Notes: a model not told the origin generated them from the letters alone. DNA of 37,130 nt from Mixta mediterraneensis (GCF_014946725.1 NZ_JACFXY010000021.1:1-37130), one strand, 5' to 3'; shown: positions 14,560 through 21,595, counted from the first letter of the stretch. Numbers and translations are program-made.

Positions 14560-14588
14560 ATCATAACCCTGTGTTCCTGAAAAGTAAA
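14560..14588 (-). promoter_or_regulatory. Late promoter PR'
   Basis: On the minus strand, TTTACT (583-588) is separated by exactly 17 bases from TATGAT (560-565), with GGT just before the -10 box. It lies directly after the Q gene, and a terminator follows about 70 bases downstream. This is the arrangement of lambdoid PR'. The Q-binding site should overlap it. Confidence 0.8.
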
Positions 14589-14625
14589 TAACCCACTACA
14601 AAATAATGAGCTATTTCCTATTGCA

Positions 14626-15435
14626 CTATGCCGTCACCTTATTCAGTGCAGCATTCGCCCATGATTCCTCAATCTCTAACTTGCCGATGAGCTGGTCATA
14701 GAATGGTTTCCCGCTTCGATCCCAGGTGGCAACGCTGATAGCATCCGTAATGCCGCATATTGCTCTGAAAGCCTCCGCTGCAGGAATTCGCTCATAACCC
14801 CGCCCTCCGCATTGTTTGCAGTCACGATAGACCGGTACGCCCTGCAGCTCTGTCTGCTTTCGGTCAAGCGCCTGGCATCTTCCATTGCAGTCACGGCAAG
14901 CAGAAGATACGACGCGCTTTCCTTTGCATTCAGGGCAGAGGACGCGCTGAACCTCTTTTACATCGCGATACTTTTCGAGTGTCCTGGTCGGCGTAACTTC
15001 TCGCGCCCATTCAGGAAGCCGGACCATAGTTGCCTTCGTTGTGAACACTTCCGCGTCGATAAATCCGGTAGTGTTACAGCTCTTGCAGGGCTTCTTGCTT
15101 GATGCGCTCTGGCAGTAATCCATGTAGGCATAAGTTGCGAGCGTTTGCATAACTGCTGGCTTAATATCTGTATCGAGCTTGCGTAAGGCGGCAACCTTAT
15201 CGCAGGATTGAAGTGCATATTCAGTTAACAGGGAAACGGCGCGTGCGGCGTCGTTCTCGCTTACCCCAACTTTACCCATGAAAGCGGCGTAGCCCAGCGG
15301 CGCGCGGCTCTGTGTCATCCCCATACTGGCGATATAGTCGGTGCCGGTGAGTGTATCTGGCGATGTGTTCGGTGCTATGCCGGAAAAGCTCTGCCCCTTC
15401 GGGAAATGGTACTTCAGTGTCGCTTCAAGCCCCAT
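14626..15435 (-). CDS. Late antitermination protein Q, zinc-binding type
   Basis: The 269-residue protein matches the phage 82-like Q class. It has a cysteine-rich middle with CKSCNTTG, CPECKGK, CRDCNGR and CKQCGGRG, a DnaJ-like set of CxxCxGxG motifs that would bind zinc. The C-terminal part contains RAICGITDAISVATWDR. Q binds near PR' and RNA polymerase so that the enzyme ignores downstream terminators and transcribes the late genes. Its position before PR', tR' and the lysis genes confirms the call. Its start overlaps a 41-residue gene. Confidence 0.9.
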   Translation of the reverse strand: MGLEATLKYHFPKGQSFSGIAPNTSPDTLTGTDYIASMGMTQSRAPLGYAAFMGKVGVSENDAARAVSLLTEYALQSCDKVAALRKLDTDIKPAVMQTLATYAYMDYCQSASSKKPCKSCNTTGFIDAEVFTTKATMVRLPEWAREVTPTRTLEKYRDVKEVQRVLCPECKGKRVVSSACRDCNGRCQALDRKQTELQGVPVYRDCKQCGGRGYERIPAAEAFRAICGITDAISVATWDRSGKPFYDQLIGKLEIEESWANAALNKVTA

Positions 15436-15550
15436 GCTTTACCCCCATAATTTTCGCCATATTTTTCAGGATGCGGTAATTACACTCGAACATGCGCCGC
15501 GATTTGAACAGACGAAGCTTCAGCCATTTATCTCTGAGGTGTTCGATCAT
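15425..15550 (-). CDS. Small basic phage protein before Q
   Basis: A 41-residue frame begins MIEHLRDKWLKLRLFKSRRM and ends MGVKHGA, overlapping the Q start by 11 bases. A strong ribosome binding site (GGAGGAAG) precedes the ATG, which itself overlaps the stop of the previous small frame (ATGA). It is rich in Lys and Arg. No family is recognised. The ribosome binding site and overlaps make it likely to be translated. Confidence 0.6.
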   Translation of the reverse strand: MIEHLRDKWLKLRLFKSRRMFECNYRILKNMAKIMGVKHGA

Positions 15551-15654
15551 TTTTTCTTCCTCCGGGGCTCTGAATCCCACGACTGAACGTGAGTGGGCTG
15601 GATAACCGGATTAATTGGCCGGAAGTGGTTGAGGATGTGGGTTAGCCAGGTCAT
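15547..15654 (-). CDS. Very small phage protein in the nin-like block
   Basis: A 35-residue frame, MTWLTHILNHFRPINPVI followed by a Pro/Gln/Ser stretch and a basic end (EPRRKKK). Both ends show ATGA overlaps, with the nuclease-like gene upstream and the 41-residue gene downstream, which argues for translational coupling. No family is recognised. Confidence 0.5.
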   Translation of the reverse strand: MTWLTHILNHFRPINPVIQPTHVQSWDSEPRRKKK

Positions 15655-16112
15655 GCTGCTTCCCCCATTCGGAATGTGATCCCCTCTTGATACCAGTCGG
15701 GCAAAGTAAACTCGATGCGCCCCATCACACCATTAGCCCTTAGAGCCTGTAAGCGCTTCTGCTCGGCTTTCATGTGCTGGTACAGTTCATCCATCTGCCA
15801 TGGCTTTAAACGCACAGGAACGGCTGCCAGGCGTGCCACGCGGTCGATTGTCATCTCCCCGTAAACGATGTTTGCGTGCATCGTGAATTCATAGGGGTCT
15901 TCTTCGAGTTTGCGATGACAGCCAATGCAGTGAGCAAAGGCGTTATAGGGATGGTATCGGGTGGCTTTGTGTCGTCGGGATTTGAAGTGAGAACAGTGAA
16001 GTTTGGCTGTTTCATACTGGAAGTTTCTGCCGCAGTAATCGCATTCCCATCCTGTTCGTTCTCGCACGAGGTGGGAGAATACGGCATCCCATTTATCGCG
16101 TTTCAGGGCCAT
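15651..16112 (-). CDS. NinG/Rap-like HNH-type nuclease
   Basis: The 153-residue protein has two zinc-binding pairs, CDYCGRNF and CIGCHRKL, with HCSHFKSRRHKATRYHP between them, like a His-containing zinc-finger nuclease. Lambda NinG (Rap) has the same CxxC...GH...CxxC plan and acts as a structure-specific nuclease on recombination intermediates. This one is shorter and lacks the N-terminal basic part of Rap. It lies in the nin-like block, consistent with NinG. The exact family needs a profile search. Confidence 0.65.
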   Translation of the reverse strand: MALKRDKWDAVFSHLVRERTGWECDYCGRNFQYETAKLHCSHFKSRRHKATRYHPYNAFAHCIGCHRKLEEDPYEFTMHANIVYGEMTIDRVARLAAVPVRLKPWQMDELYQHMKAEQKRLQALRANGVMGRIEFTLPDWYQEGITFRMGEAA

Positions 16113-16189
16113 TATCGTCTCCTCATGATGCCAGCGATAACAACGGTTATTGCGAAAATAGCCAGCATCTGAATATCATCAGGCGTCAT
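16112..16189 (-). CDS. Single-helix membrane micropeptide
   Basis: A 25-residue frame, MTPDDIQMLAIFAITVVIAG then IMRRR, is one membrane helix with a basic end. It has a strong ribosome binding site (AGGAGGA) and its stop overlaps the next start (TAATG). The positive-inside end suggests a cytoplasmic C-terminus. No function is known. Confidence 0.55.
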   Translation of the reverse strand: MTPDDIQMLAIFAITVVIAGIMRRR

Positions 16190-16326
16190 CTGCTTATCCT
16201 CCTCCTGTCAGCCACAGCCGATCGCAACCTCGCAACGTAGTTGCAGGTAGTTACTTCGGATTCGGTGGGTATCGTCCTGGGTTTATTGCGGGAGCGGCGG
16301 GTGGGTCTGAAAATTGAGTTTTCCAT
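16186..16326 (-). CDS. ninE: NinE family protein
   Basis: The 46-residue product contains RRSRNKPRTIPTESEVTTCN followed by YVARL. This lines up with the lambda NinE segment [20 protein letters not shown]. It is shorter than lambda NinE at the N-terminus. The ATG has no good ribosome binding site; a GTG at 16341, two bases after the stop of the upstream gene, would add five residues and allow coupling. The end overlaps the next start (ATGA). The function of NinE is unknown. Confidence 0.7.
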   Translation of the reverse strand: MENSIFRPTRRSRNKPRTIPTESEVTTCNYVARLRSAVADRRRISR

Positions 16327-16342
16327 AGCGAAATATGTCACG

Positions 16343-16555
16343 CTAATTTGTCGTCGCATTACGCCACCTCATCGCGCCAGTTGCTGCCCGCACTGCTTCC
16401 AGATACTCAGGCGATTTCTTCAGCCCCAGTTCACAGGCCTTGTTCGTAACCTGCTGGCGGGGTCTGTCGAACATGATTGCCAGAAGGTCTGTTGATGCGT
16501 TTGCGTAATCCCGAATCAGAATATCGAGGTGCTCTCTTGTCCATGTATTTTTCAT
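16343..16555 (-). CDS. Small helix-turn-helix-like phage protein
   Basis: The 70-residue protein begins MKNTWTREHLDILIRDYAN and contains STDLLAIMFDRPRQQVTNKACELGLKKS, a pattern of a Myb/SANT- or GcrA-like DNA-binding fold seen in many small phage proteins. Its start overlaps the upstream gene (ATGA). It probably binds DNA, but its target is unknown. Confidence 0.65.
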   Translation of the reverse strand: MKNTWTREHLDILIRDYANASTDLLAIMFDRPRQQVTNKACELGLKKSPEYLEAVRAATGAMRWRNATTN

Positions 16556-16746
16556 GCTGCGCTCCTGTAATCAGTGGTGACGACTCCCGGCACGCCAGCG
16601 GTGTACATCGGGTTGCGGGACGGGTCTTGCGGAGATACTTCCATCACGTCAGCCGTGCGCTGATATACGCAGTAAGCCGTTTGGTAGACGTGAGAAAGCC
16701 ACACAGCCTCTTCGATAGCTGCGTTAATGTCGGTGAATGTGGTCAT
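16552..16746 (-). CDS. Small phage protein in the nin-like block
   Basis: The 64-residue reading starts MTTFTDINAAIEEAVWLSHV at an ATG seven bases after the stop of the DUF1367 gene. A longer reading would run into that gene and is rejected. It ends YTAGVPGVVTTDYRSAA. No family is recognised. Confidence 0.6.
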   Translation of the reverse strand: MTTFTDINAAIEEAVWLSHVYQTAYCVYQRTADVMEVSPQDPSRNPMYTAGVPGVVTTDYRSAA

Positions 16747-16753
16747 TGGTTTG

Positions 16754-17203
16754 TCAGAAGAATGAATAAAGCTGGTTGATAATGTTCTGGTCTTTCGTGC
16801 CCGCAAAAACGTGCTTTATAGCCGCATTGACCAGTGCCGAGTAGCAACGCTCAAACTCATCCGGTTCCATATTGGCGTATGCCAGGCTTTTCGCTTCTGT
16901 CCTGATTTCGCCGTTCAGCCGCACCGTCTGCTCATAAAACCCCGCCAGAATGGTCAGGTCTTTGCGGAATCGGTCAAACTGAGTAGCTTCGTCCGCATGC
17001 TCAAGGCCAGCGCGGTCGGCTGCCCAATGCTGGAAACAGAAGTTAAATAGCGCGAAGGCTTTACGATGGAATGCGGGGTTACGGGTTAGCTTTGCTTCGA
17101 GGGTGTATTGCTCGCCATTTTTGAATTTTGCCAGGCGGGGCAAGTCATGATCAAAGGCCGGGACAAAGACGCCGCCAGCGCTCTTTATCATTTCGATCTG
17201 CAC
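16754..17203 (-). CDS. DUF1367 family phage protein
   Basis: The 149-residue protein fits DUF1367, with LKAKFKNG-like spacing early on, RNPAFHRKAFALFNFCFQHW and FDRFRKDLTILAGFYEQTVR. Such genes lie in the nin block of lambdoid phages (neighbours of ninB). The start is a GTG at 17203 with GGAGGAA upstream. Function unknown; the FRKDLTILAGYYE-type core is the diagnostic part. Confidence 0.8.
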   Translation of the reverse strand: MQIEMIKSAGGVFVPAFDHDLPRLAKFKNGEQYTLEAKLTRNPAFHRKAFALFNFCFQHWAADRAGLEHADEATQFDRFRKDLTILAGFYEQTVRLNGEIRTEAKSLAYANMEPDEFERCYSALVNAAIKHVFAGTKDQNIINQLYSFF

Positions 17204-17204
17204 A

Positions 17205-17351
17205 TCATTCCTCCTGCTTGCTGCGGGCTAGCCATGCACTCAGCGCCGTTACCCAAACCAGTTTGAAATTGGTTTCATCGAGGATTCCTCGATACCTGTC
17301 GTTGAACCAAGCGTCGAAATTACGCCGCTCCAGCTCATCGTTGCTTGTCAT
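17205..17351 (-). CDS. Small phage protein, 48 residues
   Basis: The frame reads MTSNDELERRNFDAWFNDRY, then a helical part with FKLVWVTALSAWLARSKQEE. Its ATG overlaps the stop of the upstream membrane gene by one base, and the ribosome binding site of the next gene lies within its last codons. This tight packing supports translation. It resembles small phage proteins with a W-x-x-A pattern, but no function is known. Confidence 0.6.
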   Translation of the reverse strand: MTSNDELERRNFDAWFNDRYRGILDETNFKLVWVTALSAWLARSKQEE

Positions 17352-17494
17352 CAAACGCCCCTCGCTGCCAGTCCACCGAAAATCATAGAAATGGTCGCAG
17401 TTACGATAAACACCACGCCTTTTTCATCCTGCGTATCTGCATACCAGTTCAGATAGAACATTCCGCCAAGTAAAAAACCGTATAAGAACGCCAT
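17351..17494 (-). CDS. Small two-helix membrane protein
   Basis: The 47-residue product MAFLYGFLLGGMFYLNWYAD and on has two membrane helices (residues about 2-17 and 26-44) around a charged turn (DTQDEKG). The ATG at 17494 has GGAAGGAG in front. A longer frame from 17542 overlaps the upstream gene and is not preferred. Function unknown. Confidence 0.6.
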   Translation of the reverse strand: MAFLYGFLLGGMFYLNWYADTQDEKGVVFIVTATISMIFGGLAARGV

Positions 17495-17495
17495 C

Positions 17496-17867
17496 TCACT
17501 CTCCTTCCTGATGCTTGCCGGACGCCTTCTCTTGCTGCTCAATCACCCGATAGGCGATGATGTCGCAAAACATTCCAGCATGAGCCCAAGATCTGCCGCC
17601 TGCTTCAACCGTCATCTTTCCTCCGGCGCGCCACCTAACATCTACGACACTTTCAGGAGAGACTGGACATTCCCCACCCTTCCACTCAATCCAGCCATAA
17701 TTATCAGTCTGATGCTCGACTCCCTTCTCCTGCTGCTCCAGTACAGGGAGTGCAATCTCAAGGGCTTCGAGGTAGTCATATCCTTGATTGCTCAGACCGT
17801 GATTGTTTTCGGTAAATTTCAGCTCATTAATTCTTAGCCTGCATCTGCTAGCGGTTAGCTTGTTCAT
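17496..17867 (-). CDS. Phage protein of the Ea/ead type, function unknown
   Basis: The 123-residue reading starts MNKLTASRCRLRINELKFTE at an ATG overlapping the upstream stop (ATGA). The C-terminal half contains YGWIEWKGGECPVSPESVVD and then WAHAGMFCDIIAYRVIE, a conserved pattern of many enterophage accessory proteins (often a separate module at the end of Ead-like proteins). Its role is unknown. A longer frame from 17945 would begin inside the upstream gene. Confidence 0.65.
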   Translation of the reverse strand: MNKLTASRCRLRINELKFTENNHGLSNQGYDYLEALEIALPVLEQQEKGVEHQTDNYGWIEWKGGECPVSPESVVDVRWRAGGKMTVEAGGRSWAHAGMFCDIIAYRVIEQQEKASGKHQEGE

Positions 17868-18283
17868 TGCCCTGCTCCTGTGTGCGGTTTGGTTGCTGAC
17901 TGTGACGCTTCCCATTGCGCTGCGCAGATTGCCATTCCTTCCCATGTGGTCGGCTCATCTCCGTCAAGGATTGCGCGCATAAGTGCTATGCATCGCTCTC
18001 GTGGGCTGGCTTGAGGGTAACGATCATCCTGCCCGTCATTGACCGGATAGACGACATACGACGTCGTGACGAGGTTTTCAAACCAGTCGAAATCCTCACT
18101 AACATTTTCATCAGGATGATGACCGCAGAAGTTACTCAGGTGGCCGAACAGGCAATTGCCCTTCCCGTCTTTTGTTCGCACAACATCCGTACACCATGAT
18201 TCTTCTTGCGTGCCATCAAGGTAACGAATGAAATCAGCCAGAAACTGTCGGTACTCTTCGCCGTACTTTTCCTTGAGCTTCAA
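17864..18283 (-). CDS. Hypothetical phage protein
   Basis: The 139-residue protein begins MKLKEKYGEEYRQFLADFIR and contains CLFGHLSNFCGHHPDENV and SPRERCIALMRAILDGDEPT. The C and H residues could bind a metal, but the spacing is not a standard motif. It overlaps its neighbours on both sides by four bases. No family is recognised. Confidence 0.65.
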   Translation of the reverse strand: MKLKEKYGEEYRQFLADFIRYLDGTQEESWCTDVVRTKDGKGNCLFGHLSNFCGHHPDENVSEDFDWFENLVTTSYVVYPVNDGQDDRYPQASPRERCIALMRAILDGDEPTTWEGMAICAAQWEASQSATKPHTGAGQ

Positions 18284-18516
18284 AATCCACCTCCCCGCTT
18301 CTTACCGCCTTTGTCGGAACGCGAATCGCGCTCATACTCAGCATCTACAATCGTGTCGTGTGCCTCTCGCGCCAGCATGTCGATAGCGTGCATCCGATCC
18401 CGGTATTGCTCTGGCGTCAGGTCACGCTTCTTAGCCAGGTCGATGATTGCCAGCTGAATATTGCGTGCCTGACGCATCAGCGGCTGTGTGATTACCAGTT
18501 GGGTTACCTGTGTCAT
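18280..18516 (-). CDS. Small helical phage protein
   Basis: The 78-residue protein begins MTQVTQLVITQPLMRQARNI and is mostly helical with DLTPEQYRDRMHAIDMLARE, then a Gly/Lys/Arg-rich tail (GGKKRGGGF). Coupled to both neighbours by ATGA overlaps. The basic tail could contact nucleic acid. Function unknown. Confidence 0.6.
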   Translation of the reverse strand: MTQVTQLVITQPLMRQARNIQLAIIDLAKKRDLTPEQYRDRMHAIDMLAREAHDTIVDAEYERDSRSDKGGKKRGGGF

Positions 18517-18665
18517 ACCGCACTCTCCCTTCCCTCAAGCCAGAAGAAAAACGCCCGGTCCACAACTGAATTTTGATAGCCAAGATGTGATCGCGTCAGG
18601 TCATGCTTATCGCCATGCACGCTGCGATAAAGCCGCTCGAATCGGATACGATTTGATTCACTCAT
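18513..18665 (-). CDS. Small phage protein downstream of P
   Basis: A 50-residue frame, MSESNRIRFERLYRSVHGDK then SVVDRAFFFWLEGRESAV. It starts two bases after the stop of P and ends in an ATGA overlap. GGAG stands just before the ATG (plus strand catgattaactcc). It looks basic and helical. Function unknown. Confidence 0.6.
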   Translation of the reverse strand: MSESNRIRFERLYRSVHGDKHDLTRSHLGYQNSVVDRAFFFWLEGRESAV

Positions 18666-18667
18666 GA

Positions 18668-19360
18668 TTAACTCCTCAACCCATGCTTGCGGCGAATCTC
18701 TGCGATCCGGTCAAGACCTTTGTCATTACTCAGCGGGATATGCAAATGTGGAATTTGCTTACGTGGTGGCGGGATAACCTCGCCAGACTCAATGCGGCGT
18801 GACATTTTGCGCTGCTCATCCGCCAGTCGCTTCCGGCACTCAGAATCTGAAAGGTTGAAAGAGCGCATCTGGTTGTATACCGCCGTCACCATGTGAAAGC
18901 AGGCTGGGCTTTCCCATGGAAACTCTTCGCTGCTGTCGTACATACCCCGATCCCGGCAGTACAGCTTAAACATGTCATAAAGCTCTTCATCGCTTGGTAG
19001 ACCAGCGGCGCGGTGCTCGCCCTCTTTGCACCATTCGATGAACTGCCCAGGTGAAGGCCAGAACGGTGAGCCATTTGCCCTTGCCTGCTTCATGCCCGCT
19101 GACAGTTGCTGCTTGTTGGCAATGCCATTTTCAGCAAAGGCTGCTATCCACTGACGCTTAGCAGCAGCTTCATCGCGTGGATCACGTAACGCCGTGCTGA
19201 CCGAAGCCGGGAAAAGCTGTTTCAGGTTGGAAAACAGAATATCTACCAGTCGCTCGACATCTTCATGCACTCCACGATCAACAGGATGATTGCTGTCGCC
19301 TGCAATGCGCGCTAAAGCACCGGCATCACGGTTCTGTATTGCTGCTACAAGGTTTCTCAT
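18668..19360 (-). CDS. Replication protein P, helicase loader
   Basis: The 230-residue protein fits the lambda P family. It has FSNLKQLFPASVSTALRDPR, then KRQWIAAFAENGI and ANGSPFWPSPGQFIEWCKEG, the conserved core, and a basic C-terminus. P takes the host DnaB helicase from DnaC and delivers it to the O-origin complex. It overlaps the end of O by four bases, as in lambda. The reading frame is intact although O is frameshifted. Confidence 0.9.
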   Translation of the reverse strand: MRNLVAAIQNRDAGALARIAGDSNHPVDRGVHEDVERLVDILFSNLKQLFPASVSTALRDPRDEAAAKRQWIAAFAENGIANKQQLSAGMKQARANGSPFWPSPGQFIEWCKEGEHRAAGLPSDEELYDMFKLYCRDRGMYDSSEEFPWESPACFHMVTAVYNQMRSFNLSDSECRKRLADEQRKMSRRIESGEVIPPPRKQIPHLHIPLSNDKGLDRIAEIRRKHGLRS

Positions 19361-20110
19361 AAGAAATCATTCTCCCAGGCTTCGCGGCTGTTCCAGTGCT
19401 GCTGAGGTGTGTTAACTACCTGCTTAGCAGTTCTTGCAGTCGCATTTTTGTTTTGGTAGCTGAGTTTCTGGCTGGCAGTGATAAACCAGTTCTTCGGCTT
19501 CTCATGAGAGAATTCGATGTCCAGCTTTTCCAGCTCGTATTTGAGATCGATGTTTTTGTACAGGTTGCACCATGACGCGTAGTCATCGTGATTTAGCCTC
19601 ACGATCTTGCCTTCAAATGCGTATCGAGATTGTTCGGTTTCAACAGGAATAGGAGCGTTAGCGACTGGTGTTTCTTTAGGTTCTATGACTGGTTCAAAGA
19701 GTGACTGGTTATGGGGTCATCTGGTGCCCCACCCTCTCGGTCATCTGGTGCCCCACCCCGGTCATCTCCTGACCCACCCCCTCGGGCATGTCCTGACCGG
19801 GGGCATCATCTGAATTGACGCTCTCAATTCGATTTCTTACAGGGTTATCAAGAGTGAGATAAAACAGGTTGGATTGGTTTAACTCACCGTTTCTGCGGAA
19901 TTCCCTTCGCAGCATTCCCATATCTTCTAATGCCCGAATATGGTTTTTTACTGTTGACCGTCCGATCTCGCACTGGTCAGCAATATGCTGGTAAGAAGGC
20001 CAGCATTCACCTTTGTCGTTGGCATTGTCTGCCAGCTTAATCAGTACGAGCTTCCTCAGTGGATTGCCAACTCTGATACCCATGGCTTTAGCCATCAAAT
20101 TCATGCTCAT
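19357..20110 (-). pseudogene. Replication protein O, split by a frameshift
   Basis: The N-terminal 133 residues (20110-19709) carry a winged helix-turn-helix for origin binding: CWPSYQHIADQCEIGRSTVK and ALEDMGMLRREFRR. This frame stops at TAA (19709) just after the repeats. A second frame, open from just past that stop to 19357, continues HNQSLFEPVIEPKETPVANA and ends in the conserved C-terminal domain (DDYASWCNLYKNID, WNSREAWENDFL). Removing one C from CCCC near 19711-19716 would give one protein of 250 residues. The change could be a real mutation, a read error or a +1 recoding site. Confidence 0.8.
19713..19806. repeat. Iteron-like repeats in O, probable replication origin
   Basis: Four imperfect repeats at 21-24 base spacing begin GGTCATCTGGTG (twice, with CCCCACCC), GGTCATCTCCTGACCCAC and GGGCATGTCCTGACC. 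In the O protein they encode repeated GVGHQMT-like units. Lambda's origin is also a set of iterons in the middle of O, between the DNA-binding and P-binding parts. The position and spacing near two helix turns fit an O-binding array. Confidence 0.7.
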
Positions 20111-20122
20111 AATTAGTCCGGA

Positions 20123-20830
20123 TTAAAAAGGTATTGGCTCATCAACTGGCGGCAACTGTGGTCCGTAAATACCAGCTGCTATCAGCTCTTTTTGTTGGGC
20201 TTCTTTTTCTTCATTGGCTCGGCGAAAGTGGGCGTGGTTTGAGGTTTCTATCCCGTAGGCTTTGCCGTCGTGAAGCACCAAAGAGCAGCCGTGGTCAAAC
20301 AACTGGTGTTTAAGCATCTCCACGCCAAGCCTCATTAGCCTCTCAGTAACTGCCAGGCGATCACCAAACACTGAGATACCGATGTCATCGAAAAGATCAG
20401 GTAAGTTGAGGTTGTTCAGGCTTTCAAAACTGATGATGTCGTATGTGTCAGCCATATCCTCAACAAGTGCGTTAGTGGCTGCCTGACAATGCGCATCGGC
20501 CTCATAAATTATTTCTTCCAAATCCTCTTGGAAGAATTCGCGAGATTCATTAACCCTGAGTTCTGCTAACGCCTCATGGATTGAAGCTTCAGACCTTGCT
20601 GGGTCATCGCAATGGAATGCTGCCTCAATTTTGAATGGAGCAGGAACGCCAGTAGCCGAAGATAATTCTTTTGCTCGGGTGGCTGGGCTTGTTGTAGTCA
20701 TGCCGATTTTGTAAATGCCCGGCATGAATTGATTGCTAAGGACATAAACCCAACCTGCCATTCTGAAGTCAGCTGGTATCTCCATGCTTTCAAGCATGCC
20801 GGGTTGCTTTTCAATCGCTCCTAAGTGCAT
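20123..20830 (-). CDS. GIY-YIG nuclease domain protein (T5orf172-like)
   Basis: The 235-residue protein has an N-terminal GIY-YIG type domain of the T5orf172 class: GWVYVLSNQFMPGIYKIGMT, TRAKELSSATGVPAPFKIEA and a Glu-containing helix ARSEASIHEALAELRVNESR, followed by EFF. The remaining part (residues about 110-235) has no recognised domain and ends in a charged coil (RANEEKEAQQKELIAAG). It lies between cII and O, an accessory position in lambdoid phages. A role in DNA cleavage or defence is possible; the target is unknown. Confidence 0.8.
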   Translation of the reverse strand: MHLGAIEKQPGMLESMEIPADFRMAGWVYVLSNQFMPGIYKIGMTTTSPATRAKELSSATGVPAPFKIEAAFHCDDPARSEASIHEALAELRVNESREFFQEDLEEIIYEADAHCQAATNALVEDMADTYDIISFESLNNLNLPDLFDDIGISVFGDRLAVTERLMRLGVEMLKHQLFDHGCSLVLHDGKAYGIETSNHAHFRRANEEKEAQQKELIAAGIYGPQLPPVDEPIPF

Positions 20831-20854
20831 AATTACCCCTGTTGATTGATCCAG

Positions 20855-21154
20855 TTAAAAATCAATGGTCATTTGAGAAGCCTCAACTGTTCGTGCAGTT
20901 GGGGCTTTTTGCTTTCCTATTGCCTGGTAAACTCCCTGTATGGCTCTCCCTAATGGGCTGACTTCCATCGCCATCTTGGCAATGCAGAAAATCGTTGCCA
21001 CATCTCTCCAGTTCGTCCTGCTTACCTTTGTCTCGTGCCATCCGGCCATCTCCGCAAAGCCTCGGCCAGTGAGTTGGGACAAGGTGATTAGCAAGTCAGT
21101 CTCTGCGCGATCAATTTCTCGTTGCGTTGGTTTGCTGTAGTTTGCGTCTTGCAT
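20855..21154 (-). CDS. cII: CII-like transcriptional activator
   Basis: The 99-residue protein resembles lambda CII in length, position and layout. The helix-turn-helix lies in GFAEMAGWHETKVSRTNWRD (residues about 32-51) and the C-terminal tail ends RTVEASQMTIDF, compared with lambda CII ending in SEQIQMEF. CII activates the establishment promoter for cI and the integrase promoter. It follows cro and nutR. The matching PRE promoter was not located. Confidence 0.85.
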   Translation of the reverse strand: MQDANYSKPTQREIDRAETDLLITLSQLTGRGFAEMAGWHETKVSRTNWRDVATIFCIAKMAMEVSPLGRAIQGVYQAIGKQKAPTARTVEASQMTIDF

Positions 21155-21221
21155 GATTGATAATTCCGTTTGTTGGTTAGGTAGTTGCGTGACTTTGCGG
21201 TGAGCAAGTCACTTGGGTTTT

Positions 21222-21262
21222 GCTCCACAAGCGGCGGAGCGGTCTCAGAGTTTTAAAGAGCG
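21222..21262 (-). promoter_or_regulatory. nutR site: boxA and boxB-like hairpin
   Basis: On the minus strand, boxA CGCTCTTTAAAA (251-262) is followed after ten bases by a hairpin: GCTCCGC (234-240) and GTGGAGC (222-228) around loop CGCTT. It starts just after the cro stop, the place of lambda nutR. The loop sequence is identical to that of the nutL site at 23953-23973. Confidence 0.8.
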
Positions 21263-21269
21263 GTAATGC

Positions 21270-21500
21270 TTATGCGGCCTGATTCGGGTGAGGAAACAGG
21301 TCTGTTAAATCCGGTCGAACCTGGTACGCAGGGACGGTTCCATTCGTTGCCTTCTCGATGCGTTTAGCATTTTCGGCAGAGACTTTTTTCTTCCCATGCA
21401 ACCAAGCCCAAACGGAGGGCTGCTTAACATCGCAGGCTTCAGCCAGTTTTTGCTGGCTACCCACAATGTCAATAGCCGACTCGATAGCTTTGTTGACCAT
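21270..21500 (-). CDS. cro: Cro repressor, YdaS-like
   Basis: The 76-residue protein begins MVNKAIESAIDIVGSQQKLA and has a helix-turn-helix QKLAEACDVKQPSVWAWLHG (residues about 16-35), then KRIEKATNGTVPAYQVRPD. This is the YdaS/Cro pattern. It is the first gene of the PR transcript, has AGGAG before the ATG and is followed by nutR. It should bind the same operators as CI and favour lytic growth. Confidence 0.9.
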   Translation of the reverse strand: MVNKAIESAIDIVGSQQKLAEACDVKQPSVWAWLHGKKKVSAENAKRIEKATNGTVPAYQVRPDLTDLFPHPNQAA

Positions 21501-21529
21501 AAATAGCTCCTGCTTTGGATTTCAACACA

Positions 21530-21558
21530 ATAATAGTCTTGGCTATTTGATTTGTAAA
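21530..21558 (-). promoter_or_regulatory. Promoter PR
   Basis: On the minus strand, TTTACA (553-558) and TATTAT (530-535) are 17 bases apart. The operator at 21533-21546 overlaps the -10 box and spacer. The core is nearly identical to PL at 23859-23887. Confidence 0.85.
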
Positions 21559-21595
21559 TAGTTAAAGCTATTTGATGAGTGATAGCCACAGCTAT
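21533..21595. promoter_or_regulatory. Right operator with three CI/Cro sites
   Basis: Three 14-base palindromic sites of the form ATAG-N6-CTAT lie at 21533-21546 (ATAGTCTTGGCTAT), 21558-21571 (ATAGTTAAAGCTAT) and 21582-21595 (ATAGCCACAGCTAT). Their starts are 25 and 24 bases apart, like lambda OR1-OR3. The first covers PR, the second abuts the -35 box of PRM, and the third lies in the PRM spacer. Confidence 0.88.
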
